NCBI RefSeq assembly: GCF_004765785.1
Contig: NZ_SBIT01000008.1
Coordinates: 1 to 64,000 of the forward strand
Length of the DNA: 64,000 nt
Source of the DNA: Halorussus ruber
Lineage (GTDB): Archaea; Halobacteriota; Halobacteria; Halobacteriales; Haladaptataceae
Reading direction: 5' to 3'
Shown here: one piece after another, positions 51,041-59,525 of the stretch
Numbering within the stretch: the stretch's first letter is position 1
Layout: the number at the start of each line of letters is the position of its first letter
Notes under the pieces: model-generated
What the model saw: only the letters and a program-made list of their open reading frames with translations
Database searches by the model: none
Told to the model about the DNA's origin: nothing
Program-made: the position numbers and the translations under genes

Positions 51041-51547
51041 TCAGGCGTCGAGTGCGCGAATCTGCCCCCGAATCTCGCCCGACGGGTGGGCGGTAGTGTG
51101 GACGTTGACGTAGACGTTCTCGTCGCGCATCTGGTCGGCCATCTCGGCCGCGCTCGTCAGCGGCCAAATCACGTCCTCGTCGGTCAGCGCGCCCGCGGAG
51201 AGCAGGCCGGTTTTCGACACGGGTTCCTGCGCCGGGCCGAACAGGTACGCCACGACGTTGCCGTTCAGGTCCGGCGGTCCCTTGTGGATGTGGGCCTCCT
51301 CGATACCGTCGAGTTCGGCGACGACCAGCCAGTAGTCGATGGTCTCCTCGGCGGGGGCGACTCGGAAGACTGCGAATCCGAGCGCGTCGGCCTCGACCGG
51401 CGGGACCTCGTTCGCGCCGGTCAGCCACGCGCCGAAGGTGCGAGTTCCAGAATTCGTGGTCTGTCGGTTGGTCTGTGGGTGTAGCACTCCGCCCGCCGCG
51501 GCGGTCCCGAGCGACGCGAGAACGTCCCGTCTGGTGCGTGCGGTCAT
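51041..51547 (-). CDS. Secreted CHRD-domain protein
   Basis: This 168-aa protein has a Tat signal (RTRRDVLASLGTAAAGG) and one CHRD domain: FGAWLTGANEVPPVEADALG, EEAHIHKGPPDLNGNVVAYL and NVYVNVHTTAHPSGEIRGQI. CHRD domains occur in chordin and in many exported prokaryotic proteins, where their role is poorly defined. It is probably extracellular. Confidence 0.88.
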   Translation of the reverse strand: MTARTRRDVLASLGTAAAGGVLHPQTNRQTTNSGTRTFGAWLTGANEVPPVEADALGFAVFRVAPAEETIDYWLVVAELDGIEEAHIHKGPPDLNGNVVAYLFGPAQEPVSKTGLLSAGALTDEDVIWPLTSAAEMADQMRDENVYVNVHTTAHPSGEIRGQIRALDA

Positions 51548-51710
51548 TCTTGCCGTCCTCGCCAGAGAGGCGACGGACGCGGTGAAAACGGTTTCGCCAA
51601 CTCTGTAGATAGGTAGGTATTTATTTAGAAAATAAGGATATTTCTTTCACAATTATATAGATGTCTTCGTCGCCAGCACTACAAGTATCGCTAGCACTGC
51701 CCGCACAGTA

Positions 51711-51800
51711 CCGCCACTATCGCCGAAGCCTAGGCGTCACTGCACCGCCAGCGAGCCACTACCGCCAGCACCGCTACTATCGCCGAAGCCTAGGCGTCAC
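51711..51800. repeat. 60-bp-period direct repeat
   Basis: A unit of about 30 bp containing TATCGCCGAAGCCTAGGCG and then TCAC occurs at 51711-51740 and again at 51771-51800 with one base change. Each unit embeds the palindrome-like GCCTAGGC. It lies in the 438-bp gap between the CHRD gene and thiI, which also has an AT-rich stretch near 51610-51660 and further inverted motifs (GGCGTGAC-ACAAG-GTCACGCC). No gene was recognised in the gap. Confidence 0.75.
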
Positions 51801-51985
51801 CGCACAGCACCGCACCGCGACCGCAGGCCACGTCCTCCCCAACCGACTGCGTTGCTCAGTCGTCGCTCCCTTCGGTCGCTCCTTCCTGCGCTACTCATCC
51901 CTCGCACGCCGATGGCGTGACACAAGGTCACGCCAGCGCGCGCCGACGGCCGGAGAAAGAGAAAATCGACTGCTCGGTTGCTGGC

Positions 51986-53167
51986 TCAGATATCCACAAT
52001 CGTCGCGTTCTCGGCCGCTTCCTCTGCACGCTCGTAGAGGCCCGCCGGTTCCGCGCTGTCCACGATTTCGGCGGTCGCGTTCGTCTCGGGGTAGTCGGGC
52101 GCGATGCGGTTGCACCCCGCCGGAATCGTCGAGTCCCGAAAGGTCCCGATGCGCCGGGCGCGCTCGGTGATGGCGGACTTGTCCATCGTGAGGAGGGGTC
52201 GCAGAATCGGCATCTCGGTCGCCGTGCTGGTCACGCCCAGATTCCGGGCGGTCTGGGAGGACTTCTGGCCGATGGCCTCGCCGGTCACGATGCCGGTGGC
52301 GTCCGCCTCGCGGGCGATGTGCTCCGCGGCGCGGTACATGAACCGGCGGTAGACCAACATTCTGGCCGGGCCGACCTCCTCGGCGAGGGTCTCCATCGTA
52401 TCGCCTGCCGGAATCTTCCGGACGCGCATGTCGTAGTTCGGCGCGAACTCGGCGAGTCGCCGGACGGTCTCCATCGCGCGGGCCTCGTGGTCCGGGCCGC
52501 CGTAGTCGCCCAGTTCGAGGTAGACCGGCACGATGGGCGCGCCGCGTTTCATGACCTCCCACGCCGCGACGGGCGAGTCGATGCCCCCCGAGACGAGCGC
52601 GACGACCTTCGCCTGCGAGCCGAGTGGAAGCCCGCCGGGGCCGTCGCGCTGTTCGGTGTAGACGAACGCCTCCTTCTCCCGGCACTCGACCGAGAAGGTG
52701 GTATCCGGGTCGGTTAGGTCCACATCGGGGTCGGGTAGCTCCTCGAAGACGGCCGCGCCGCCCTCGCGCTCCAAGTCCTCGCTGGTGAAGGGATGGGCGT
52801 CGGCGGTGCCAGCGCGCCGAGCGCGGACGGCGAAGGTGTCACCGACCGAATTTCGATGTTCACGCGCAGTCCGAGCCAGCGCGTCCACGATGGCCTCCTT
52901 CTCGGCCGAGACGACGAGCGCCGGACTCGCCGACTGCACGCCGAAGGTGTCGGCGGCGGCGTCGGTCGCGGCGTCCACCGACTCTTCGTCGGCGTGGAGG
53001 AGAATGCGCGACCAGCGGCGCTCGACCTCGGCGTCAACGGCCCGGTCGCGGACGATTGCTTCGATGTTGTCCCGGAGCCGTCGCTCCATCTCGGCTTGGA
53101 CTTTTCCGCTCTTGACGCCGACGTCGGCGTGGCGGACGAGGACCGTGTCGGCTCCTGGGGGTCGCAT
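51986..53167 (-). CDS. thiI: tRNA 4-thiouridine sulfurtransferase ThiI
   Basis: This 393-aa protein has an N-terminal ferredoxin-like and THUMP region (about 1-165) and an AANH-type PP-loop ATPase (VVALVSGGIDSPVAAWEVMK near 188). It adenylates and sulfurates U8 of tRNA. The rhodanese domain of bacterial ThiI is absent, as usual in archaea. Other conserved bits are GQKSSQTARNLGV and IPAGCNRIAPDYP. Confidence 0.93.
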   Translation of the reverse strand: MRPPGADTVLVRHADVGVKSGKVQAEMERRLRDNIEAIVRDRAVDAEVERRWSRILLHADEESVDAATDAAADTFGVQSASPALVVSAEKEAIVDALARTAREHRNSVGDTFAVRARRAGTADAHPFTSEDLEREGGAAVFEELPDPDVDLTDPDTTFSVECREKEAFVYTEQRDGPGGLPLGSQAKVVALVSGGIDSPVAAWEVMKRGAPIVPVYLELGDYGGPDHEARAMETVRRLAEFAPNYDMRVRKIPAGDTMETLAEEVGPARMLVYRRFMYRAAEHIAREADATGIVTGEAIGQKSSQTARNLGVTSTATEMPILRPLLTMDKSAITERARRIGTFRDSTIPAGCNRIAPDYPETNATAEIVDSAEPAGLYERAEEAAENATIVDI

Positions 53168-53218
53168 GTCCGGGGGTAGACGCGAGTCGAATAAACGGCC
53201 TTCGATTGCGAGTCCGAC

Positions 53219-53464
53219 CTATAGTCCGGCGCGTTCGCGGTGTTCGCCAGCCGACGCCTTGGCTTCGGCCTTGGTCTGGCAGGTTTCCCACCGAACTTGG
53301 TCGCCCGACCCGTAGGCCAGTGCGTCCTTGAGTTCGTCGCGCAGGACGCCCCACCCGACTTCGAGGACCTCGCCGTCGTCACCGAGTTCGTAGACGCCGT
53401 ACTGCTCGGGCGCGGACCCGACCGTCGTCCGATTCAGCGCCTGCCAGCGTTTTCGAAGTGGCAT
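53219..53464 (-). CDS. Small conserved haloarchaeal protein (DUF7508-like)
   Basis: This 81-aa soluble protein contains PEQYGVYELGDDGEVLEVGW and a DQVRWETCQTKAEA segment, reminiscent of a shortened GIY-YIG-type domain. I recall the family as DUF7508 (unchecked). The catalytic residues of a nuclease are not evident. It stands between thiI and the DUF5796-like gene on the same strand. Confidence 0.65.
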   Translation of the reverse strand: MPLRKRWQALNRTTVGSAPEQYGVYELGDDGEVLEVGWGVLRDELKDALAYGSGDQVRWETCQTKAEAKASAGEHRERAGL

Positions 53465-53486
53465 CGTGATTTGCCTCGACTCCGCG

Positions 53487-53915
53487 TTACTCCTCGTTGA
53501 CCAGTTCGTAGGAGGACTCGCCGCGGGAGTCCTCCGCGAAGACGAACACCCGACCGCGGGCCACCTCGGGGTCGGCCTCGACCTCGACGGCGTACCCGTC
53601 CAGTCGGACCGTGACGCCGGGGAACAGTTCTTCCTCCTCGCCGGGGTCCATCAGCACGCGACCGATGCCGGTCGATTCGAGGATTTCGTCGTGGGTGTCC
53701 CGGTCGTTGACGTACATCATCACGCCTTCGGTCTCGCTCGGGTCGGTCACGAGGACCTGGACGAGTTTGCCCGGTTGGGTCCGGAGCGTGTCCGCGACCT
53801 TCTCGGGGACGCCCCGGTAGTAGGCCTCCCGACCGTCGGTGTACTCCACGACGATGCCGTCCTCGGCCAACTCGACGCCGAGCGTGTCGGGGGGAACGTC
53901 GTTGCGTGCGCTCAT
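53487..53915 (-). CDS. DUF5796-like haloarchaeal protein
   Basis: This 142-aa soluble protein begins MSARNDVPPDTLGVELAEDG and contains VMMYVNDRDTHDEILESTG and EEEELFPGVTVRLDGY, a pattern I recall as DUF5796. The family is limited to haloarchaea and has no known function. ATG 53915 fits the family start better than the upstream codon at 53999, which would lie in the divergent promoter. Confidence 0.78.
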   Translation of the reverse strand: MSARNDVPPDTLGVELAEDGIVVEYTDGREAYYRGVPEKVADTLRTQPGKLVQVLVTDPSETEGVMMYVNDRDTHDEILESTGIGRVLMDPGEEEELFPGVTVRLDGYAVEVEADPEVARGRVFVFAEDSRGESSYELVNEE

Positions 53916-54047
53916 GCCGAGAATTTCGCTCGGGGTCGGGAAAAGGGGTGCGCTTCCACTCTCTGCGATGCGAATCGGCTGAAAGCGGATTCGCCCCAAC
54001 TTGCATCAACCACCAGCGTCATTACGCCACGCGAGAGAGTCCCCTCC

Positions 54048-54905
54048 ATGGAGGGCCGAGCATCCGCGCCCGCCGCGGGGACCGTCCTGAACGCGCTGGC
54101 CTCCGGCAAGGGGTCGGCGTTCGCCATCGACGCCGAGACGACCGCGACGGTCGAACTCGACTCCTCGGAGTCCCTGTCGGGCGAGGTCGCGGGCGAACCC
54201 GACGCCGACACGCGACTCGTGGAGCGGTGCGTCGAACTCGCGGTCGCGGAGTACGGCCCCGAGGAGGTCTCGGGCGGTCGGGTCCGGACCGAGAGCGAGG
54301 TCCCGATGGCGGCCGGTCTCAAGAGTTCCAGCGCCGCCGCGAACGCGACGGTGCTGGCGACGCTCGACGCACTCGGCGTCGCCGAGGAGGTCTCCCGCGA
54401 GGAGGCCTGCCTCCTCGGCGTGCGGGCCGCCTGCGACGTGGGAGTCACCGTGACCGGCGCGTTCGACGACGCCAGCGCGAGCATGCTCGGCGGCGTCACC
54501 GTCACCGACAACCGGAGCGACGAACTGCTGGCCCGCGAGCCAATCGACTGGGACGTGCTGGTCTGGACGCCGCCCGAGCGCGCTTTCAGCGCCGACGCCG
54601 ACGTGTCTCGGTGCGAAAGGATTGCGCCGGTCGCGGAACTCGTGGCCGACCTCGCGCTCGACGGTCGGTACGCCGACGCGATGACGGTCAACGGTTTCGC
54701 CTTCTGCGCGGCGCTTTCCTTCCCGGCCGACCCGATGCTGGAAGCGCTCCCCGACGCCCGCGGCGTCTCGCTGTCGGGTACCGGCCCGAGTTTCGTCGCG
54801 GTCGGGTCGCGTGAACAACTGCGAGCGGTCCGCGACAACTGGAATCAACGGAAAGGTACGACATGGCTGACGACGACTCGCAACGACGGCGCCCGGACGA
54901 TATGA
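54048..54905 (+). CDS. aroK: Archaeal shikimate kinase (GHMP type)
   Basis: This 285-aa GHMP-superfamily kinase phosphorylates shikimate in aromatic amino-acid synthesis; archaea use this unrelated enzyme instead of bacterial AroK. Motifs: VPMAAGLKSSSAAANA (the GHMP ATP-binding loop) near 86, AFDDASASMLGGVTVTDN near 141, and GVSLSGTGPSFVAVG near 240. It overlaps the chorismate mutase gene, so the two pathway steps are coupled. Start ATG 54048 gives the family N-terminus EGRASAPAAGTVLNAL. Confidence 0.93.
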   Translation: MEGRASAPAAGTVLNALASGKGSAFAIDAETTATVELDSSESLSGEVAGEPDADTRLVERCVELAVAEYGPEEVSGGRVRTESEVPMAAGLKSSSAAANATVLATLDALGVAEEVSREEACLLGVRAACDVGVTVTGAFDDASASMLGGVTVTDNRSDELLAREPIDWDVLVWTPPERAFSADADVSRCERIAPVAELVADLALDGRYADAMTVNGFAFCAALSFPADPMLEALPDARGVSLSGTGPSFVAVGSREQLRAVRDNWNQRKGTTWLTTTRNDGARTI

Positions 54906-55168
54906 GCCTCGCGGAACTCCGCGAGGAGATAGAGAGCATCGACAGAGAGATAGTGGAACTCATCGCCCGCCGGACCTACGTCGCCGAGACGGTCGCGCAG
55001 GTCAAGGCCGAGCGGGAGATGCCGACGACCGACGAGAAGCAGGAAGAGCAGGTGATGGAGCGCGCCGGAGAGAACGCCGAGCGCTTCGACGTGGACGCGA
55101 ATCTGGTGAAGGCGATTTTCCGGCTACTGATAGAGCTGAACAAAGTAGAGCAACGCGAGACGCGGTGA
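54863..55168 (+). CDS. Chorismate mutase (AroQ class)
   Basis: This all-helical protein of about 100 aa converts chorismate to prephenate. The family pattern LAELREEIESIDREIVELIA, then RTYVAETVAQVK and LVKAIFRLLIELNKVEQ, is complete. Two starts are possible: 54863, which overlaps the shikimate kinase gene by 43 nt, and 54902, which gives the common 4-nt ATGA overlap and loses 13 residues. Confidence 0.92.
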   Translation: MADDDSQRRRPDDMSLAELREEIESIDREIVELIARRTYVAETVAQVKAEREMPTTDEKQEEQVMERAGENAERFDVDANLVKAIFRLLIELNKVEQRETR

Positions 55169-55181
55169 GTTCTTCCCCGCG

Positions 55182-56069
55182 TCACTTTGCCTCGCTCGAC
55201 TCCGGCTTCCGGCCCGTAATCGCCGCGGAGACGATGTACTCGTCCAAGTCGAGGGAGTCGTCCCACTCGCGGATGAACTCCTCGCTGTCCTCCTTCGGCG
55301 AGATGTCCACGTCCACGAACCCGGCCTCGGTCAGCATCTCCCGCAGTTCGTCCACGCTCGACGCGCCGCCGACGCAGGCGGCGACCGACTCGGGGTCTCG
55401 CCGGACCTCGTCCGGAATCGGGGCGGTCATCACCACGTCCGAAATCGCCAGACGGCCGCCGGGTCGGAGCGCGCGGAACGCCTCGCGGAAGACTTGGGGC
55501 TTGTCGGGCGAGAGGTTGACGACGCAGTTCGAGATGACGACGTCGATTTCCTCGTCGGAGACCGGGAGGTGTTCGATTTCGCCGAGGCGGAACTCGACGT
55601 TCGAGGCGTCGTTCTTCCCGACGTTCTCGCGGGCCTTCTCGACCATCTCGGGCGTCATGTCGACGCCGATTACCCGCCCGGACTCGCCGACCTCCTGTGC
55701 GGCGAGAAAGCAGTCGAACCCCGCGCCGGACCCGAGGTCCAGCACCGTCTCGCCGGATTCGAGCGACGCGATGGCGTTGGGATTGCCGCACCCGAGGCCC
55801 AGGTCCGCGCCGTCCGCCACCGAGTCGAGTTCGGCGTCGTCGTAGCCGAGTTTCTGGGAGTCCGTCGCCGCCGACTCGTCGTCGCAGCAGTTGCTGCTGG
55901 TGCTGGAACCGCTACTACTACCGGAGCAACAGCCTCCTTCGTCGGGGCCTGTGGCGATGTCCGCGTATCGGTTGCGGACCGCGTTTCGCTGTTCCGCGGC
56001 GTCGAGACCGCCCTGTTTTTCGGCGTCGAGACCGCCCTGTTCGTCGCTGTCGTCTGCGCGTTCGCTCAT
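55182..56069 (-). CDS. arsM: Arsenite S-adenosylmethionine methyltransferase
   Basis: This 295-aa methyltransferase has the SAM-binding motif LDLGSGAGFDCF (about 110-121). Conserved cysteines include C182 (SNCVVNLSPDK) and C232 (VAACVGGA), plus cysteine pairs at 47-48 and 61-62 in a Ser/Gly-rich insert, suited to hold As(III). It would methylate arsenite to less toxic or volatile forms. A short QGGLDA duplication lies near the N-terminus. It overlaps the arsR gene by 4 nt, so it is expressed under metalloid control. Confidence 0.92.
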   Translation of the reverse strand: MSERADDSDEQGGLDAEKQGGLDAAEQRNAVRNRYADIATGPDEGGCCSGSSSGSSTSSNCCDDESAATDSQKLGYDDAELDSVADGADLGLGCGNPNAIASLESGETVLDLGSGAGFDCFLAAQEVGESGRVIGVDMTPEMVEKARENVGKNDASNVEFRLGEIEHLPVSDEEIDVVISNCVVNLSPDKPQVFREAFRALRPGGRLAISDVVMTAPIPDEVRRDPESVAACVGGASSVDELREMLTEAGFVDVDISPKEDSEEFIREWDDSLDLDEYIVSAAITGRKPESSEAK

Positions 56070-56464
56070 TCGTTGTCACCTCGTGTCGCGTCGAGTGCTT
56101 CGACTAACTGGTCGGCCAGTTCGGTCGTCCGGTAGTACCGCCACGTGCCCTCCTTTCGGCGGGCGAGGAGTCCCGCGTCGGTGAGGTCAGAGAGCGCGTG
56201 GCTGACGGCGCTCTCGCTCACGTCGAACAGCGGCGTAATCTCGCAGACGCAGCGTTCGTCCTCCGCGGCGGCGAGCAACCGAACGATTCGGTAGCGCGTC
56301 TCGTTTCCGAGCGTCTTGAAGGCGGTCACGTCGCTCTCGCAGTCGTCCGGAATCGCTTCTCCGAGCGAGACGAGGGCGTCGAGCCGGGCCTCCACCTCGG
56401 CGTCACAGCAACTGCCGGTCTCGTCCTCGATGAAGCGGCGGAGTCTGGTCGTGTCCTGAGCCAC
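56066..56464 (-). CDS. ArsR-family metalloregulator
   Basis: This protein of about 132 aa has a winged helix (ALGNETRYRIVRLL-like segment, then ESAVSHALSDLTDAGLLARR). A CVCEITPLFDV motif near 72 places cysteines in helix 3 as in As(III)-sensing ArsR, and a CCDAE pair lies near the N-terminus. It should repress the arsR-arsM unit until arsenite binds. The GTG at 56464 is the likely start; a TTG at 56482 would add six residues. Confidence 0.88.
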   Translation of the reverse strand: MAQDTTRLRRFIEDETGSCCDAEVEARLDALVSLGEAIPDDCESDVTAFKTLGNETRYRIVRLLAAAEDERCVCEITPLFDVSESAVSHALSDLTDAGLLARRKEGTWRYYRTTELADQLVEALDATRGDNE

Positions 56465-56467
56465 GCT

Positions 56468-56489
56468 TGAGTAATTGAACAACTACTCA
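56468..56489 (-). promoter_or_regulatory. Operator-like inverted repeat of the arsR-arsM unit
   Basis: TGAGTA-N10-TACTCA spans 56468-56489, just before the regulator's probable start codon. A dyad in this position is what an ArsR-type repressor would bind. An ATATGAG element overlaps its upstream side. Confidence 0.5.
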
Positions 56490-56584
56490 TATTAGCGTTT
56501 CGACGGCCGTCGCGCTCCGAACAGATAGTTGCCACTCGCGGTTGCGAGCGATTTCGCCGAAAACTCTGTTTTCGAATTCGCGCC

Positions 56585-57265
56585 TCAGTACTCCCAGAGC
56601 CGCCGGATTCGGTCCTCGATTTCCGGATGGGCCTCGCGCAGGCTCTCTACGTCGGTCTCGCCATCGACGTTGATGACCTGCACCTCGCCGCGGCGCTCGG
56701 AGTAGACGTCTTGGAAGTCGTAGACGACGCCGACGACGGTCACCTCCTCCGGCACGTCGTCGCTCTCGCGCAGGAACTCGACTTGCCGGTCGACGTTGTA
56801 CTCGACCAGTCGGTTGATGGCCCCGGTCCGGTCCACGCCCTCGGGGAGCGCCTCGACGCCGGATTCGAGGCGGGGCTTCAGCAGGCCGATGCAGTGTTCG
56901 ATGCCCGCGGGTTCCGAGAGGCCGTCTGTCAAGTCGTCGTAGGTCGCCGTGACGGCCCCACAGCCGGTGTGACCCACGACGACGGCGGTGTCGGTGCCGG
57001 TGTGTGCGATGGGGTAGAGGACGTCGCCAGAGACGGCTTCGCCGGAGTCGGTCCGCTGGACGACCCGATTGCCGATGTTGCCGCAGGTGAAGATGTGGCC
57101 GGTCGTCTCGTTGCCCCACATGGCGTCCTGTAGCACCCGCGAGTCCGAGCAACAGACCGTGACGACGTCGGGTTGCTGGCCGTCCTGCACGTCGTCGAAT
57201 CGGGACTGGAACTCGTCGGCGTGGTCGGCGTTGCCCTCGAGGAGGTCGATGAACGTCTGGTGCAT
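56585..57265 (-). CDS. Beta-class carbonic anhydrase
   Basis: This 226-aa zinc enzyme interconverts CO2 and bicarbonate. The zinc ligands are clear: C39 in CCSDSRV, H99 and C102 in VVGHTGCGAV, with the catalytic dyad D41-R43. ITCGNIGN-like text (FTCGNIGNRV) follows the family. The length is typical. It is a stand-alone gene. Confidence 0.95.
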   Translation of the reverse strand: MHQTFIDLLEGNADHADEFQSRFDDVQDGQQPDVVTVCCSDSRVLQDAMWGNETTGHIFTCGNIGNRVVQRTDSGEAVSGDVLYPIAHTGTDTAVVVGHTGCGAVTATYDDLTDGLSEPAGIEHCIGLLKPRLESGVEALPEGVDRTGAINRLVEYNVDRQVEFLRESDDVPEEVTVVGVVYDFQDVYSERRGEVQVINVDGETDVESLREAHPEIEDRIRRLWEY

Positions 57266-57371
57266 AGTCGTGTGGAGAACGGTGTTTCAAATAGATTCCT
57301 CGGTTTTGTCACGTCGTCGCCCTCTCCCGGTAGGCGACCCACGACTCCTCGCCGAGGAGGGAGCCGAGGCG

Positions 57372-58409
57372 CTACTGTGCGCCCGTGTTCGAGTGGCCGG
57401 TGACGCCGCTGTCTGCCGCCTCGTTCTTCGCGGTGACTCGGAAGGTCGCCGTGGTCGAGAGGACTCCGACGTGACCGTCCGCGTTCGCTCGGAGACTGGC
57501 GTAGGGAATCCCGGTCGGGTCCGCGAAGTTAGCGTTCCCGTCCTCGCCGTTCATCACGATGGCCGAGTTCCCGTCGTCGATGTCCGACGGTTCGACGCCG
57601 TCGATTTCCGCGGCGAGTTCCTCCTTCGTGGCGCTCGAACCGAGACCGCTCCGACTCTCCGCCCACGAGCGATTCGGCCGCTGAAGCTCGAACGTGTACC
57701 GGAGGACGACCTCGGTCTCGCTCTCGGTTCCGTCCGCGTCGTTGTCCAGCGGCGTCGTGTCGGAGGCCGCGCCGTAGTATCCCGAGTTGATGTCCGGGTA
57801 GTTGTTCTGGAGGACGAACCCTTCGTCGCCGACGAGGAAGTCCTCGGCCGCCGACGCCGACCCCATCGAGACGCCGTTCATGTACGTGGTCTCGTCCGCC
57901 GGGCCGTAGCTCGACCAGTCCGCAGACGAGTAGTCCGGCGCGCCGTTCTCGTCTGCGACGACGAGGGGACTCGCTGACTCGTCCGGGCCGTCCCCGTCCC
58001 AGAACCGGGGGTCCTGATTGAGGACCTTCGAGAGGGGGTGCTTGAGCGTGTACTCGCCGGTCGTTCCGGACTCGGCCTTCAGGTAGCTGTCGTTAGTCGC
58101 GTTCGAGCCGGGGAGCCACGGCGTCGCCCGGAAGAGCGGGAGAAATTCGCTCCCGCCGACGCTGGCCTCGACGAGGTAGAACACCTTCGCCACCGCGTCG
58201 TCGAGGTTCTTCCACCGCACGCTGAACTGGGGGTCGGTGGTGACTCGGGCGATGTCTCCTCGGTCGTTGGTCACCGTGCCCGGATTGCCCGCGCTAATCG
58301 AGACCTGCGAGGCCGCGGCCCCGCCCGACATGGCGAGGAGACTCGTGGCGCCGATTGCTGTTGCCGCTCCGATACCGCCGATTGATTGCAAGAACTTGCG
58401 TCGTTCCAT
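57372..58409 (-). CDS. Secreted protein of unknown function (Tat signal)
   Basis: This 345-aa protein starts with a twin-arginine signal (ERRKFLQSIGGIGAATAIG) and then an Asp/Ser/Gly-rich mature part without cysteines or repeats. It has aromatic, beta-type strands such as FSVRWKNLDDAVAKVFYLVE and EVVLRYTFELQRPNRSW. It appears as a halophile-specific surface or extracellular protein. No family is recognised. Confidence 0.7.
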   Translation of the reverse strand: MERRKFLQSIGGIGAATAIGATSLLAMSGGAAASQVSISAGNPGTVTNDRGDIARVTTDPQFSVRWKNLDDAVAKVFYLVEASVGGSEFLPLFRATPWLPGSNATNDSYLKAESGTTGEYTLKHPLSKVLNQDPRFWDGDGPDESASPLVVADENGAPDYSSADWSSYGPADETTYMNGVSMGSASAAEDFLVGDEGFVLQNNYPDINSGYYGAASDTTPLDNDADGTESETEVVLRYTFELQRPNRSWAESRSGLGSSATKEELAAEIDGVEPSDIDDGNSAIVMNGEDGNANFADPTGIPYASLRANADGHVGVLSTTATFRVTAKNEAADSGVTGHSNTGAQ

Positions 58410-58537
58410 TGTGTTCCGTCGGGGAGTCCGACGTACCAGTTCGCAATGGTAACGGAGTTAGTCATAAGCCGCGAGAAAACCGTGTTACGCTCTATGTAGA
58501 AGATTGAGGCGAAGCCTGAAAGAGCGGTAGGCTCCGA

Positions 58538-58960
58538 TTACCGCCGCTCCGGTTGCACCGACCGCCGAGGAGTCGAGGCCGAGTCGGGGGCCGACTCGTG
58601 GTAGAACGACAGCAACTCCTCCAGAAGCACCGCGTCGCGCTCGTGGGGGTCGTAGTGGTGGTCGATGAAGTCCTCGGCGTCTTGGATGTTGCCCCGGAGG
58701 GCGTACTTCCGGACGACGAGGACGGATTCGAGGAAGGAGACGCTGTCGGCGTCCGTGGGGCCGGAGGACTGAGCGATGAGTTCGTCTTTGAGGGCCTCGA
58801 AGTCGAGGGTCTCGGGTTCGTAGTCCGAATCCAGTTGCGCGAGGACGTACTCCGAGCAGAAGCGGTGGAACTCGGACTTGCTCTCGACGACGCCCTCATC
58901 GACGAGTGCTTCGATTTCCTCGACGACGGGTTCGGGAAATCGGACTGTACTCTTGACCAT
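58538..58960 (-). CDS. Ribbon-helix-helix DNA-binding protein
   Basis: This 140-aa protein has an N-terminal RHH motif (KSTVRFPEPVVEEIEALVDE, then VESKSEFHRFCSEYV) and a longer helical C-terminus ending in a basic tail (TPRRSVQPERR). A TATA-type GATTTATCT lies about 26 nt before the ATG, giving a leaderless message. No toxin gene is adjacent, so it is more likely a regulator than an antitoxin. Confidence 0.82.
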   Translation of the reverse strand: MVKSTVRFPEPVVEEIEALVDEGVVESKSEFHRFCSEYVLAQLDSDYEPETLDFEALKDELIAQSSGPTDADSVSFLESVLVVRKYALRGNIQDAEDFIDHHYDPHERDAVLLEELLSFYHESAPDSASTPRRSVQPERR

Positions 58961-59126
58961 GCTATGCTATTCTCAATCCCGTTAGATAAATCTTGCCTAC
59001 GAGCACCTAGGTACCCGTTTCTGAGCGTTTCAGCGGATACCGAATCGCCGACGGGGACCGGGATTCGCCCGGTCGCGGGCCGACTCGCGCCCCTACAAAT
59101 TTAACTACTGATTGTGTAGGTTTCGT

Positions 59127-59297
59127 ATGACCACCTGCGAGCGATGCGGTGAGAAAATCGTCGGTGACAGGGGATGTTCGTACTGCGAGGGTACGTACTG
59201 CTCCGCGCATCAACTCCCCGAGAAACACGACTGTCCGGGCGTGAAGGACCTCGACAAGACCGGCGAGCGGTTCGACAGCGGGTTCGAAGACTCGTAG
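59127..59297 (+). CDS. AN1-type zinc finger protein
   Basis: This 56-aa protein has paired Cys/His ligands in the AN1 order: TCERCGEKI, GCSYCEGTYCSAH and EKHDCPG, binding two zinc ions. ATTTAACTA is centred about 26 nt upstream of ATG 59127, a leaderless arrangement. In eukaryotes AN1 fingers occur in stress-related proteins. The archaeal role is unknown. Confidence 0.85.
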   Translation: MTTCERCGEKIVGDRGCSYCEGTYCSAHQLPEKHDCPGVKDLDKTGERFDSGFEDS

Positions 59298-59525
59298 ATC
59301 GAGTTCGAGGACCGCAGCCGACTCCGAGGACTCGTAGAGCGACCTCCCGGAGTCAGGGGCGATTCCGTCGGAAGCGCCCCGACCGAGCGCGCGGTCGGCA
59401 GTCGCCGCGCAGAGATTTCGCAGGTCTACGGTCGGTGGTTCTCGAAGCCATACATAACTATACAATTTCTAAGAAAACAAAATCGTTTCCAAAGGGAATG
59501 ATTTTATTTCTTTCTCGGCGCTCGC

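Noticed and set aside
51711-51800. CRISPR-like pair of direct repeats
   Set aside because: Only two units, not followed by more spacers, and no cas genes in the window.
51661-52170. 169-aa ORF over the 60-bp-period repeats
   Set aside because: The sequence repeats because the DNA repeats. It is Arg/Ser-rich and runs antisense into thiI.
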